Shown here: piece after piece, positions 38,111-48,219 of the stretch
Position numbering within the stretch: position 1 is the first letter of the stretch
How the letters are laid out: the number at the start of each line of letters is the position of its first letter
DNA from: Methylobacillus flagellatus KT
Lineage (GTDB): Bacteria; Pseudomonadota; Gammaproteobacteria; Burkholderiales; Methylophilaceae
DNA length: 64,000 nucleotides
Reading direction: 5' to 3'
NCBI RefSeq assembly: GCF_000013705.1
Contig: NC_007947.1
Location: 744,001-808,000 of the forward strand
Translations under genes and position numbers: made by a program
The notes under the pieces: generated by a model
Told to the model about the DNA's origin: nothing
Databases searched by the model: none
Seen by the model: only the letters and a program-made list of their open reading frames with translations

Positions 38111-39106
38111 GTGAATATCCTTGACCCGATCATGCATACCCTGATGCCCGAGACAGATCAATACAGTGGCATGGAGCCGAAAACCCGGGCATTTCTCGAG
38201 GAGTTGGCGGCATCCGATAGCAAGCCAGTGGAAGCGTTGAGTCCAGAAGAGGCGAGGAAGGTGCTGAGCGACTTACAAGCCGGGGTGGATGTCGAGCTGG
38301 GCGGCGTGACCGTCGAGGAGCGGGAAATCGCGATCGAGGGACACTCCATTCACCTATTCATCGTCAAGCCAGCCGATATCGCCATCAGCCCACCCGTGGT
38401 CATGTTTTTCCATGGCGGCGGCTGGGTGCTGGGCGACTTCCCTACCCATCAGCGACTAGTGCATGACCTGTGTGTCGCTTCAAACTGTGCTGTGGTTTTC
38501 GTCGACTATTCCCGCTCGCCGGAGGTGAAGTATCCTACTGCGATTATCGAATGCTACCTTGCCACCAAATGGGTTGCGCAAAACGGCGCGGAAATCGGTG
38601 TGGACCCAGCCCGCCTCGCAGTTGCTGGCAACAGTGCCGGAGGCAACATGGCGGCTGTCGTCTGTATGATGGCCAAGGAAAAGCGCGAGCCCTTCATCAA
38701 GCACCAGACCCTGTTCTGGCCCGTGACCGACGCCAGGTTCAACACCGACTCCTACCAGCAATTCGATGAGGGTTATTTCCTGACCCGCAACATGATGAAA
38801 TGGTTCTGGGACAATTATCTTGAAAACAAGGACGCACGCAAGGAGATCTATGCGTCGCCACTCAATGCCAGCCTGGAACATTTGGCAGACCTGCCGCCCG
38901 CCTTGATCCAGACAGCGGAATTCGACGTGCTGCGGGATGAGGGCGAAGCCTATGCCCACTTGTTGATGGATGCGGGCGTGAGCGTGACCTGCACCCGCTA
39001 TCTGGGGGCGATCCATGATTTCGGCCTGCTCAACCCGCTGGCCAAGACGCCGCAGGCATACGCCTCCATCATGCAGGCGGCGGGCGAAATCAGGAAACAT
39101 ATCTAG
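38111..39106 (+). CDS. Alpha/beta hydrolase, HSL-family esterase
   Basis: Esterase of 331 residues in the hormone-sensitive-lipase group. The oxyanion-hole motif is FFHGGGWVLGDF, the nucleophile elbow GNSAGGNMAAV (catalytic Ser), the acid in EFDVLRDEGEAYA and the histidine in GAIHDFGLL. No signal peptide is seen, so it is probably cytoplasmic. The start is a GTG at 38111 with GGAG 7 bases upstream. It stands alone with its own candidate operator. Natural substrate unknown; short-chain acyl esters are typical of the family. Confidence 0.92.
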   Translation: MNILDPIMHTLMPETDQYSGMEPKTRAFLEELAASDSKPVEALSPEEARKVLSDLQAGVDVELGGVTVEEREIAIEGHSIHLFIVKPADIAISPPVVMFFHGGGWVLGDFPTHQRLVHDLCVASNCAVVFVDYSRSPEVKYPTAIIECYLATKWVAQNGAEIGVDPARLAVAGNSAGGNMAAVVCMMAKEKREPFIKHQTLFWPVTDARFNTDSYQQFDEGYFLTRNMMKWFWDNYLENKDARKEIYASPLNASLEHLADLPPALIQTAEFDVLRDEGEAYAHLLMDAGVSVTCTRYLGAIHDFGLLNPLAKTPQAYASIMQAAGEIRKHI

Positions 39107-39122
39107 GCTGCATCATCCTCGA

Positions 39123-39141
39123 CGGCAGACATCGGCTGCCG
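39123..39141 (+). terminator. Weak hairpin after the esterase gene
   Basis: CGGCAG (39123-39128) and CTGCCG (39136-39141) form a 6-bp stem. There is no T-tract, so terminator function is doubtful. Confidence 0.3.
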
Positions 39142-39272
39142 GCTGGTGCTAGAGCGGCTAACAGAACTCAACAGCAATCCTGGCTGGACGCTCTGCGCAG
39201 GAAATACAGATCACTACGGCAAGTCAGGTCAACGACGCCAGGCGCATGTTGTTGACCGCGCTGCCCGCAAGT

Positions 39273-39302
39273 TTGACAGGGGCGGCGCCTTCTGTTTATG
39301 AT
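39273..39302 (+). promoter_or_regulatory. Strong sigma-70 promoter for the leu leader
   Basis: A perfect TTGACA (39273-39278) lies 18 bases before TATGAT (39297-39302), five of six matches to the -10 consensus. Transcription would begin at about 39308-39311, which is 330 bases before leuA. Confidence 0.6.
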
Positions 39303-39309
39303 TGCCCTC

Positions 39310-39399
39310 ATGATGCAAATCCAGCAGTCCACATCATTCGTGTTTTCCTCCCTGGCTTTCCTTAGCCAAGGGCTGCTGCTGCGCTTCGCGCGCATCTAA
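39310..39399 (+). CDS. Candidate leu leader peptide
   Basis: A 29-codon frame begins ATGATG at 39310, right at the predicted transcription start. It reads MMQIQQSTSFVF, then SSLAFLSQG, then three consecutive CTG leucine codons (39373-39381) and RFARI, stopping at 39399. A run of Leu codons in a short frame just upstream of leuA is the signature of ribosome-mediated attenuation, as in E. coli leuL. Downstream, CCTGCC (39410-39415), GGCAGG (39446-39451), GGCAGT (39524-39529) and ACTGCC (39534-39539) can pair in alternative ways, as an attenuator requires. No ribosome-binding site is seen, so translation would be leaderless, and no classical U-tract terminator was found. The function is inferred. 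Confidence 0.5.
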   Translation: MMQIQQSTSFVFSSLAFLSQGLLLRFARI

Positions 39400-39639
39400 T
39401 CCACCTCTTCCTGCCAGTGAGTTTGTTTTATCCTCGTTGTTAGAGGGCAGGACAATATTGTTTGTATTTCCGGTTTTATTCCAGAAAGTATTTTCATCAT
39501 GTGTGACACGCCATATCATTTTTGGCAGTTTCGACTGCCCCGCGGTTGTCAGGCCTTGCGTGAGCGGTAGCCAGCCAGCCCCGGATATTGTCATGCCGCT
39601 GACTAGACTGATATATCGAGCCGATATCTTGAGAGAATA
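39400..39639 (+). promoter_or_regulatory. leuA untranslated leader with alternative hairpins
   Basis: The stretch between the candidate leader peptide and leuA holds no gene. TCCTGCC/GGCAGGA can pair across 39409-39452. GGCAGT-TTCG-ACTGCC (39524-39539) is a hairpin with a stable UUCG tetraloop. The GGCAG/CTGCC segments are interchangeable. GAGAG at 39631-39635 is a weak ribosome-binding site for leuA. Confidence 0.4.
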
Positions 39640-41328
39640 ATGATGTTAAAGAATCCAAGCAGCAAATACCGCCCGTTTACCCCGATTGACTTGCCCAACC
39701 GGCAATGGCCGGCCCGCACCATCACCCAGGCGCCGATCTGGATGAGCACCGACCTGCGAGACGGCAACCAAGCCCTGTTCGAGCCCATGAACGCTGAACG
39801 CAAGATGCGCATGTTCAAGATGCTGGTTGAAATCGGCTTCAAGGAAATCGAGGTGGCATTTCCTTCCGCCTCGCAGACCGATTTCGATTTTGTGCGTACC
39901 TTGATTGAGGAAGAACATATTCCTGGTGACGTGACCATCGAGGTGTTGACCCAGGCGCGCGAAGACCTGATCCGCCGCACGTTCGAATCCTTGCGCGGTG
40001 CAAGGCGGGCGATTGTCCATGTCTATAATGCGACTTCCCCTGTGTTCCGCGAGACAGTGTTTCGCACCGACAAGGCCGGGGCCAAGAAGATTGCCACCGA
40101 TGCCGCCCGCCTCATCAAGCAGCTTGCGGATGAGCGCCCGGAAACCGAATGGGTGTTCCAATATAGTCCGGAAACCTTTACCGCGACCGAGCTCGATTTC
40201 GCCAAGGAAGTCTGCGATGCTGTCACGGACATCTGGCAGGCCACGCCCGAGCGCAAGGTCATCCTCAACCTGCCTGCGACGGTGGAAATTGGCACACCCA
40301 ATTACTACGCTGACCAGATTGAGTGGATGCACACCAACCTAGCGCGCCGCGACAGTGTGATCATCAGCGTGCATCCGCACAATGACCGCGGTACCGCAGT
40401 GGCGGCGGCGGAGTTGGCGGTAATGGCTGGCGCGGATCGTATCGAAGGCTGCCTCTTCGGGCATGGCGAGCGCACCGGCAATGTCGATTTGGTAACCTTG
40501 GCGCTCAATCTCTATACGCAGGGTATCGACCCCCGTCTGGATTTCTCCCAGATCAACAGCATCGCTCGCACCGTAGAGGATTGCACCCAGTTGCCGGTGC
40601 ATGCCCGCCATCCCTATGCGGGCGACCTTGTGTTCACGGCATTTTCCGGTTCGCACCAGGACGCAATCAAGAAGGGCTTTGCCGTGCAGCAGCCAGGCGA
40701 TCTTTGGCAAGTGCCTTATCTGCCGATAGACCCACATGATGTGGGCCGCACCTACGACTCCATCATCCGCGTCAACAGCCAATCGGGTAAAGGCGGCATC
40801 GCCTATTTGCTGGAATCTGGCTATGGCCTCGCCATGCCGCGCCGCATGCAGGTGGAGTTCAGCGGCGCTGTGCAGCGTCTCACCGATAGCAGCGGGCAGG
40901 AAGTCAGTGCCGAGGGCATCTGGCAATTGTTCAACGAAGAATATATCGCGGCGGATGAGCCCGTGCGCTATATCGACCATGTGCTCGACGAGCAGGATGA
41001 TGTCCAGCACATCAAGCTCATCGCGCGCATCCATGGCGTGGAAACCGTGCTCGAAGGCCGCGGCAACGGCCCGATCGATGCCCTGGTGCACGCGTTCGGC
41101 AGCAAATTCCGCATCCATGACTACGAGGAGCGCGCGCTTGGCGCGGGCGCTGCCGCCAGGGCCGTGGCGTTTGCCGAGCTGGAGAAGGATGGCCAGCCCG
41201 GTACCGTGTATGGTGCGGGAATCCACGACAACCTGGTCACGGCATCCATTCTGGCCGTGATCAGCGGTATCAACCGCTTGTACCAGCGCCTTGATGCGGC
41301 TGCACAGCAGGCGCTTCTACCGCGGTGA
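39640..41328 (+). CDS. leuA: 2-isopropylmalate synthase (long form)
   Basis: First committed enzyme of leucine synthesis, condensing acetyl-CoA and 2-oxoisovalerate. At 562 residues it is the long LeuA form, also seen in actinobacteria. The catalytic HMGL-like TIM barrel begins with [14 protein letters not shown], and the metal-binding HxH is in [14 protein letters not shown]. The C-terminal LeuA regulatory domain (from about residue 430) gives feedback inhibition by leucine. ATGATG opens the frame. Expression is probably also controlled by the upstream leader peptide region. It is not accompanied by leuB, leuC or leuD here. Confidence 0.95.
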   Translation: MMLKNPSSKYRPFTPIDLPNRQWPARTITQAPIWMSTDLRDGNQALFEPMNAERKMRMFKMLVEIGFKEIEVAFPSASQTDFDFVRTLIEEEHIPGDVTIEVLTQAREDLIRRTFESLRGARRAIVHVYNATSPVFRETVFRTDKAGAKKIATDAARLIKQLADERPETEWVFQYSPETFTATELDFAKEVCDAVTDIWQATPERKVILNLPATVEIGTPNYYADQIEWMHTNLARRDSVIISVHPHNDRGTAVAAAELAVMAGADRIEGCLFGHGERTGNVDLVTLALNLYTQGIDPRLDFSQINSIARTVEDCTQLPVHARHPYAGDLVFTAFSGSHQDAIKKGFAVQQPGDLWQVPYLPIDPHDVGRTYDSIIRVNSQSGKGGIAYLLESGYGLAMPRRMQVEFSGAVQRLTDSSGQEVSAEGIWQLFNEEYIAADEPVRYIDHVLDEQDDVQHIKLIARIHGVETVLEGRGNGPIDALVHAFGSKFRIHDYEERALGAGAAARAVAFAELEKDGQPGTVYGAGIHDNLVTASILAVISGINRLYQRLDAAAQQALLPR

Positions 41329-42617
41329 GTTGCGCCAACTGACTGATGCCAATGGCGAAACAAAAAGCCCGCATACTCGCGGGCTTTTTGTTGTCTGCTG
41401 TACCGCCGGATGTAGCGCACGATGATCAGGCGGTGCGCCAGCCAAGCTCCTATGCCACATCCCGCCATGACCGTCACCATCGGGAAAGTCGTGCCGTCGT
41501 GCAATAGATTGACCAGGCCACCTGCAATGGTGGCCAGGCCGAACTGCAGCGATCCCATCAAGGCGGATGCCGTGCCTGCCTGCTGGCCGTGGGTGGCCAG
41601 TGTCGCTGCGCCAGCATCGGGGCCGATATAGCCGATGCTGGCGACAAAGAGGAAAATGCCGATTAGCAGCAGGGGCAGGGTGACATGCCCCGTCAGTGAC
41701 AGGCCCAGCAATAACACGCCGATGCCGCCAGGCAGCCACAGGGCACGTGAGAGCAGCACGGTGGCCCGATGCTTTTTCAGCCGCCATACATTGATCTGGC
41801 TCACCAGAATCAACCCTGCGGCGTTCATCCCGAATATCCAGCCGTAATGCTGCGCTGGGATGTGGTAATACTCGATGAAGACAAAAGGCGAGCCGGCAAT
41901 ATAGGCAAACATCCCGGCGCGCGCCAGGCCGCCACTCAGTGTGTAACCGATGAACCTGCGATCCATGAACAGTCTGCCGTAGTTCCGTAGGATGCGGCCC
42001 AGTACCAGCGGCGGTTCGTGGCGCGTATCATGCGTTTCCTCCAGCCAGAAATACACTGCGATCAATCCTAGTATGCCGGCTACCCCCAAGGTGATGAACA
42101 GGACACGCCAATCGAATGAGGTGACAATCCAGCCGCCAATGAGCGGCGCGAGAATGGGTGCCAGCCCCATCACCAATATCAGCATGGAGAATGCGCGTGC
42201 CGCATCATTCGCGCTGCAGCGGTCGCGGATGACCGCCATCGTGATCACCATGCCTGCGCAGCCGCCCAATGCCTGCAGGAAGCGCCAGAAAATCAGCTCG
42301 GGGATACTACTGGTAAACGCACAACCGAACGACGCCAAAATATAAATCACCAGCCCAATAAGCAAGGGCAGGCGCCGCCCGAAGCGGTCGCTGAGCGGAC
42401 CGTAGAACAACTGACCGATCGCCAACCCGATGAAATAACTGGCCAGCGTCAGCTGTGCGCTGCCTGCCTGCGCGAGCAGGCTTTTCTCGATGGCTGGAAA
42501 GCCCGGCAGGTACATGTCGATCGACAGCGGTGCCAGGCCAGTGAGCGCTCCCAGTAGCAGTAGCCAGCCACTCGTGAGGGAGGGAGGAGATGTGGAAGCG
42601 TTGTTATTATTCGACAT
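41121..42617 (-). CDS. Bcr/CflA-family MFS multidrug transporter with anomalous 3' end
   Basis: Inner-membrane drug:proton antiporter with 12 predicted segments. Signatures: [16 protein letters not shown], the motif [17 protein letters not shown] and the motif C region [14 protein letters not shown]. The family normally ends near residue 400, here at about [16 protein letters not shown]. No stop occurs there: the frame continues through the bidirectional terminator and 208 bases antisense into leuA, adding about 90 low-complexity residues. The real transcript may therefore lack a stop codon, or the end may be frameshifted. The ATG at 42617 (MSNNNNAST) is preferred, but the frame is open to a GTG at 42668. 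A dyad lies upstream. Confidence 0.8.
   Translation of the reverse strand: MSNNNNASTSPPSLTSGWLLLLGALTGLAPLSIDMYLPGFPAIEKSLLAQAGSAQLTLASYFIGLAIGQLFYGPLSDRFGRRLPLLIGLVIYILASFGCAFTSSIPELIFWRFLQALGGCAGMVITMAVIRDRCSANDAARAFSMLILVMGLAPILAPLIGGWIVTSFDWRVLFITLGVAGILGLIAVYFWLEETHDTRHEPPLVLGRILRNYGRLFMDRRFIGYTLSGGLARAGMFAYIAGSPFVFIEYYHIPAQHYGWIFGMNAAGLILVSQINVWRLKKHRATVLLSRALWLPGGIGVLLLGLSLTGHVTLPLLLIGIFLFVASIGYIGPDAGAATLATHGQQAGTASALMGSLQFGLATIAGGLVNLLHDGTTFPMVTVMAGCGIGAWLAHRLIIVRYIRRYSRQQKAREYAGFLFRHWHQSVGATHRGRSACCAAASRRWYKRLIPLITARMDAVTRLSWIPAPYTVPGWPSFSSSANATALAAAPAPSARSS
41362..41389. terminator. Bidirectional rho-independent terminator
   Basis: AAAAAGCCCGC (41362-41372) and GCGGGCTTTTT (41379-41389) form a perfect 11-bp stem with a 6-base loop and T-tracts on both strands. 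It ends leuA transcription 33 bases after the stop. On the minus strand it lies inside the open frame of the transporter. Confidence 0.92.
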
Positions 42618-42674
42618 GAAAAGTAGAGGTAGATTTTGTCTGGGATAGTATAGGAGTAACTTCTTCACACAATA

Positions 42675-42699
42675 GTTGCTTGCCTAGTGGGTAAGCAAC
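42675..42699. promoter_or_regulatory. Dyad upstream of the transporter, candidate operator
   Basis: GTTGCTTGCC (42675-42684) pairs with GGTAAGCAAC (42690-42699) with one G-T pair, around TAGTG. It lies about 60 bases upstream of the transporter start, where a MarR- or TetR-type repressor could act. No such regulator gene is adjacent. Confidence 0.4.
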
Positions 42700-43076
42700 A
42701 TGCACGGATGTTGTTTTCGATTGCCCATTCAGAAGTCTTTCATTGCGCTAAACGATCACGATAAAGAACCCCGGAAGAGAAAATAAGACATAGTTCCCAT
42801 CATTGTAGAGTAAACCATGCTATTGCCCGGGAGTGGGGAGCGTCGGTTTTGAAAAGAAAACAAAATGGATGCTGCCTGTGCTGCGGAAAATATTGGCAGG
42901 AGAAAAGCCGTGAGTGAAAAGGTCTCCAATCTCAGGGCTTCAGATTGCGTATCCCCATCTTGAAGCCCATGGAGATGGTGTTCAAGAGGTTTTATCATCA
43001 AGAAGGTCAATAGGGCTTTTGCCACAAGAAGTTCAAGTTGAATGGTGAAGCTTTGATCTATTCCGGGTAGAAAATA

Positions 43077-43104
43077 AAAAGACATGGTAGAAACCATGTC
43101 TTTT
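43077..43104 (-). terminator. Rho-independent terminator after dnaJ
   Basis: AAAAGACATGG (43077-43087) and CCATGTCTTTT (43094-43104) form a perfect 11-bp stem with a 6-base loop; the minus strand ends in a T-run. It lies 14 bases after the dnaJ stop. Confidence 0.88.
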
Positions 43105-43118
43105 CTGCACTTCAAGTA

Positions 43119-44240
43119 TTACTGAAAGAAATCTTTCACCTTGGTCATCCAGGATTTCTCTCTGGGGCTGTGTTTCCCGGAGTCCTGCTGGTTGATATCC
43201 TCCAGTTCCCGTAACAACTCTTTCTGGCGTTCCGTCAGCTTGACCGGTGTTTCTACGATGACATGGCAAAACAAGTCGCCATGCTCGTTGCTGCGCAATG
43301 GCTTGATGCCCTTGCCACGCAGGCGGAACACAGCACCGGTCTGGGTCTCCGGCGGCACCTTCATCTTGGCGTGACCGTCCAGGGTCGGGATTTCAATTTC
43401 GCCGCCCAGGGCTGCTGTCGTGAAGCTGATCGGCATTTCGCAATGCAGGTTGGCACCGTCGCGCTCAAAGATTGGATGCTTCTTCAGGTGCACCACAACA
43501 TAGAGATCCCCAGGTGGTCCGCCATTGACACCAGCTTCGCCTTCGCCAGAGAGGCGGATGCGGTCGCCCTCGTCCACGCCAGCCGGAATCTTGACCGACA
43601 GCGTCTTGTGCTGCTTGACGCGTCCACCACCATGGCAGGTGGGGCAGGGGTCCTTGACCATCTTGCCGGACCCATGGCACTTGGGGCAGGTCTGTTGCAC
43701 GGAGAAGAAGCCTTGCTGCATGCGCACCTGGCCATGGCCGCCGCAAGTGGAGCAGGTAACGGGCTGGGTGCCAGGGCGTGCGCCTGAGCCGTGGCAAGTT
43801 TCACACTCTGCCATGACGGGGATACGGATCTTGGTTTCTGTACCCCGTGCGGCTTCTTCCAGGGAGATTTCCATGTTGTAGCGCAGATCTGCACCACGGT
43901 AGACATTGGAGCGTCGGCCGCCTCCGCCCCCACCGAAAATATCGCCAAAGATGTCGCCGAAGGCATCGGCGAAATTGCCGAAACCACCTGCTCCCGCGCC
44001 AGCAGCAGCGCTCGGGTCTACGCCCGCATGACCGTATTGATCGTATGCCGCGCGCTTCTGGTCGTCAGAAAGCACTTCATAGGCCTCCTTGGCTTCCTTG
44101 AAGTGTTCTTCGGCTTTTGGGTTGTCCGGGTTCCGGTCCGGATGATATTTCATCGCCAGCTTGCGGTAAGCCTTCTTGATTTCTTCATCCGTAGCGTCCC
44201 GGTTGACACCGAGTACCTCGTAATAATCTCTTTTTGCCAT
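43119..44240 (-). CDS. dnaJ: Chaperone protein DnaJ
   Basis: Hsp40 co-chaperone of 373 residues that stimulates DnaK ATPase and delivers substrates. The J domain has the HPD motif in [10 protein letters not shown], followed by a Gly/Phe-rich linker. Four zinc-finger repeats follow: [24 protein letters not shown] and CPTCHGGG. The C-terminal substrate-binding domains and a short Lys-rich tail complete it. It is last in grpE-dnaK-dnaJ, separated from dnaK by 232 bases that carry strong hairpins. I find no sigma-32 promoter of its own in that gap. Confidence 0.97.
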   Translation of the reverse strand: MAKRDYYEVLGVNRDATDEEIKKAYRKLAMKYHPDRNPDNPKAEEHFKEAKEAYEVLSDDQKRAAYDQYGHAGVDPSAAAGAGAGGFGNFADAFGDIFGDIFGGGGGGRRSNVYRGADLRYNMEISLEEAARGTETKIRIPVMAECETCHGSGARPGTQPVTCSTCGGHGQVRMQQGFFSVQQTCPKCHGSGKMVKDPCPTCHGGGRVKQHKTLSVKIPAGVDEGDRIRLSGEGEAGVNGGPPGDLYVVVHLKKHPIFERDGANLHCEMPISFTTAALGGEIEIPTLDGHAKMKVPPETQTGAVFRLRGKGIKPLRSNEHGDLFCHVIVETPVKLTERQKELLRELEDINQQDSGKHSPREKSWMTKVKDFFQ

Positions 44241-44321
44241 TTTCTTCTGCTAAAAAGTTAAGGATGCCCTGAATTCGGCCCTTGCTGCATACATTCATAA
44301 AAGCGGGCTGGGCGCCTGGTT

Positions 44322-44355
44322 GCAAACGAGTGACCCTCACTGGTCGCTGGTTTGC
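44322..44355 (-). repeat. Inverted repeat in the dnaK-dnaJ spacer
   Basis: GCAAAC (44322-44327) and GTTTGC (44350-44355) form arms around a 22-base loop. It is one of two dyads in the spacer and may affect mRNA stability or read-through. Confidence 0.35.
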
Positions 44356-44417
44356 GCCTTGCATTCCATCCCGCTCCGCAGCGAATGTCCGCTGCCTGGC
44401 TGATTCAGGGCTTCCAG

Positions 44418-44452
44418 ATGAGGCACATCGGGAAACTCCCTGTGCGCCTCAT
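44418..44452 (-). terminator. Strong dnaK-dnaJ intercistronic hairpin
   Basis: ATGAGGC (44418-44424) pairs with GCCTCAT (44446-44452). Inside it ACA pairs with TGT, and GGGA (44430-44433) with TCCC (44437-44440). It starts about 20 bases after the dnaK stop and has no T-run. It probably gives partial termination or stabilises the dnaK mRNA, lowering DnaJ relative to DnaK. Confidence 0.55.
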
Positions 44453-44472
44453 GAGGTTACATGGTAAAGGAA

Positions 44473-46395
<1,923 letters not shown>

Positions 46396-46449
46396 TGTCT
46401 TGGTTCCTTGTGTTCTTTATAACTCTGAAAGTGGATAACTATGCCGTCA

Positions 46450-46477
46450 ACATGGGGATAGGCGATGCGATTTCAAG
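46450..46477 (-). promoter_or_regulatory. Sigma-32 promoter of dnaK
   Basis: On the minus strand CTTGAAA (46477-46471), 13 bases and CCCCATGT (46457-46450) match the heat-shock sigma factor consensus exactly. It lies between grpE and dnaK, so dnaK-dnaJ has its own heat-shock start. Confidence 0.9.
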
Positions 46478-46529
46478 CCTAGTTTGCAAAAATGACGTGC
46501 AAAATCCCCCCATGGCAGCGTAAAGGTGG

Positions 46530-47084
46530 TTATTTTGCAACCATGACCAGCGCCGGACGCAGCACCCGGTCATTGAGGGTGTAACCCTTCTGCAGCACAT
46601 TGACCACGGTATTGCTTTCCGCCTCGCTTTCCACAGTGCCGATCGCTTGGTGCTTGTTCGGGTCGAATTTCTCGCCGACCGGATTGATTTCGACAATGCT
46701 GAATTTCTCGAATACGGCAGTCAGCTGTTTGGCCGTAAGCTCAACACCATCGCGATAGCTTTCCAGCGTAGCGGAGCCGACATTCAAGGCTGCATCCAGG
46801 CTATCCTTGACGGCGAGAAGTTCGCTGGAAAATTTTTCCAGCGCAAACTTGCGTGCCTTTTCGATATCCTCCGCTGCGCGGCGACGGATGTTTTCGCCTT
46901 CCGCCTTGGCGTACAGCACGGCAGCCTGCTGTTCGGCCAGCTTTGCTTCCAGTTCGGCAATCCTGTCATCAATCGAGCCGGCAGCCCCCGCTTCTTGCGG
47001 AGTGGCAGGGGCATTTTCCTGCTGCAGTTCAGTTTCCGGCGTCTTGTTTTCCTGTTGCTCGGGCGTCTTGTCTTCGTGTTGCAT
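46530..47084 (-). CDS. grpE: Nucleotide exchange factor GrpE
   Basis: Cytoplasmic co-chaperone of about 184 residues that releases ADP from DnaK. A Glu/Gln-rich N-terminus leads into a long helix, then the GrpE signature region [21 protein letters not shown] and [14 protein letters not shown], ending [11 protein letters not shown]. The ATG at 47084 with AGGGA just upstream is chosen over the longer frame from 47123. A sigma-32 promoter stands about 36 bases upstream. hrcA, often upstream of grpE, is absent, so control is probably by sigma-32 rather than HrcA/CIRCE. No CIRCE palindrome was seen. Confidence 0.95.
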   Translation of the reverse strand: MQHEDKTPEQQENKTPETELQQENAPATPQEAGAAGSIDDRIAELEAKLAEQQAAVLYAKAEGENIRRRAAEDIEKARKFALEKFSSELLAVKDSLDAALNVGSATLESYRDGVELTAKQLTAVFEKFSIVEINPVGEKFDPNKHQAIGTVESEAESNTVVNVLQKGYTLNDRVLRPALVMVAK

Positions 47085-47119
47085 AATAGTCCCTGTTGGT
47101 GATGATGTGACAACGGGAC

Positions 47120-47147
47120 ACATGGGGGTGTATGCCCGGATTACAAG
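47120..47147 (-). promoter_or_regulatory. Sigma-32 promoter of grpE
   Basis: On the minus strand CTTGTAA (47147-47141), 13 bases and CCCCATGT (47127-47120) differ from the heat-shock consensus at a single base. The ATG of grpE is 36 bases downstream. Confidence 0.85.
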
Positions 47148-47196
47148 AGGGCATGAAGATTTTTATTCGCCCGGAACAGTCTGCAAGCCTTTGCTG

Positions 47197-48162
47197 CTAC
47201 CTTGCCGTGACCTGGGCCAGGGCTTCGAGCACGGCATCGACTGGCGGAACCTGGCCTTGTCCCCCCAGGTTGCGGATCTTGTGCTGGTCGTGGGCCAGCA
47301 CTCCCGTCAGTTCCGGGTCGGTGTCGGTATAGATCGCCACAGTGGGCAGGTCGAGGGCTGCGGCCAGGTGCACCAGACCGGTATCGACGCCGATCGCGGC
47401 ATAGCTGTTGCTTAGCACGGCAGCGAGCTGGCTAAGAGGTAGCCGCGGCAATACCACGCAACCGGGTACGGTGTCGGCAATGCGCCGCGCCCGGGATTCT
47501 TCGCCAGCGCTGCCCCAAGGTAGTAACAGTTTCAAATCTTGCTCGAGCAAGGCGTTGCCCAGTCGGCTCCAGTGGTTTTCCGGCCAGAGCTTGGCATCCC
47601 GGCTGGTGGCGTGCAGCCCGGCAATATAACGGCTGGGCAATCCTAGTGTGGCGGGAGCCGTAGCATGAATGCCGTAGTCCGGCGGGCTGGACGGAATAGC
47701 GTATCCTAGCGCACGCGCGGCCAGTTCGCGGTTGCGCGCGACCGCATGCTGACCGCGTGCCACAGGGTGGCGTTGCTGGTAGAACAGTGCAGCCCAGGGC
47801 TCCCGCGCGGAGGCGCCATCCTGTCCGTGAAAGATGCCCCGTGCTTGACTGCCGATCAATGCGCTTTTCAGCAGGCCCTGGGTGTCGATGACATGGTCGT
47901 AATTGTGTGAGCGCAGCTGGCGGCGTATGTCTCGAATTTCCTGCCAGGTGCTGGCCTGCAACAAGTGTCTGCGCCAACGCCGGACTGCGACGGTAAAGAC
48001 CCTGTTGACTCCCGGATGCAACCGTGGAATGTCGGCAAAGCTTTCTTCCACCACCCAGTCTATCTGCATGTCTGGAAATGCAGCCTTGACGTCCGTGATG
48101 ACCGGCAGGTTGTGGATGACATCCCCCAGGGAAGTGGTTTTGATCATGAGCAAGCGAGGCAT
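47197..48162 (-). CDS. waaC: ADP-heptose:LPS heptosyltransferase I
   Basis: Inner-membrane-associated GT9 glycosyltransferase of about 321 residues adding the first heptose to Kdo in the LPS inner core. The opening MPRLLMIKTTSLGDVIHNLP with the donor/acceptor loop GD is diagnostic of WaaC. The ADP-heptose site shows LHATSRDAKLWPENHW and GVDTGLVHLAAALDLPTVAIY. The frame is open to 48315 but would overlap the divergent waaG. The ATG at 48162 gives the E. coli length; one at 48171 is possible. It is divergent from waaG. Confidence 0.93.
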   Translation of the reverse strand: MPRLLMIKTTSLGDVIHNLPVITDVKAAFPDMQIDWVVEESFADIPRLHPGVNRVFTVAVRRWRRHLLQASTWQEIRDIRRQLRSHNYDHVIDTQGLLKSALIGSQARGIFHGQDGASAREPWAALFYQQRHPVARGQHAVARNRELAARALGYAIPSSPPDYGIHATAPATLGLPSRYIAGLHATSRDAKLWPENHWSRLGNALLEQDLKLLLPWGSAGEESRARRIADTVPGCVVLPRLPLSQLAAVLSNSYAAIGVDTGLVHLAAALDLPTVAIYTDTDPELTGVLAHDQHKIRNLGGQGQVPPVDAVLEALAQVTAR

Positions 48163-48219
48163 GGGCGGCATTTTCGCATACAATTCAGCTTCTTTAACCC
48201 TGATTGAAGGCTGTAGCCA

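Larger units (their letters stand above)
42618..43118. other. Intergenic region between the transporter and dnaJ
   Basis: About 500 bases. The right end holds the dnaJ terminator and the left end the transporter promoter region and dyad. The middle is AT-richer than its surroundings. A 119-codon frame on the minus strand spans the dnaJ terminator and has no ribosome-binding site, so I do not call it. Confidence 0.6.

Noticed and set aside
39524..39539. UUCG hairpin before leuA as a rho-independent terminator
   Set aside because: No T-run follows it on the plus strand, so it is reported only as part of the candidate attenuator structure.
42756..43115. 119-codon minus-strand frame downstream of dnaJ
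   Set aside because: It contains the dnaJ terminator, has no ribosome-binding site and shows no recognisable domain; its hydrophobic patch looks accidental.
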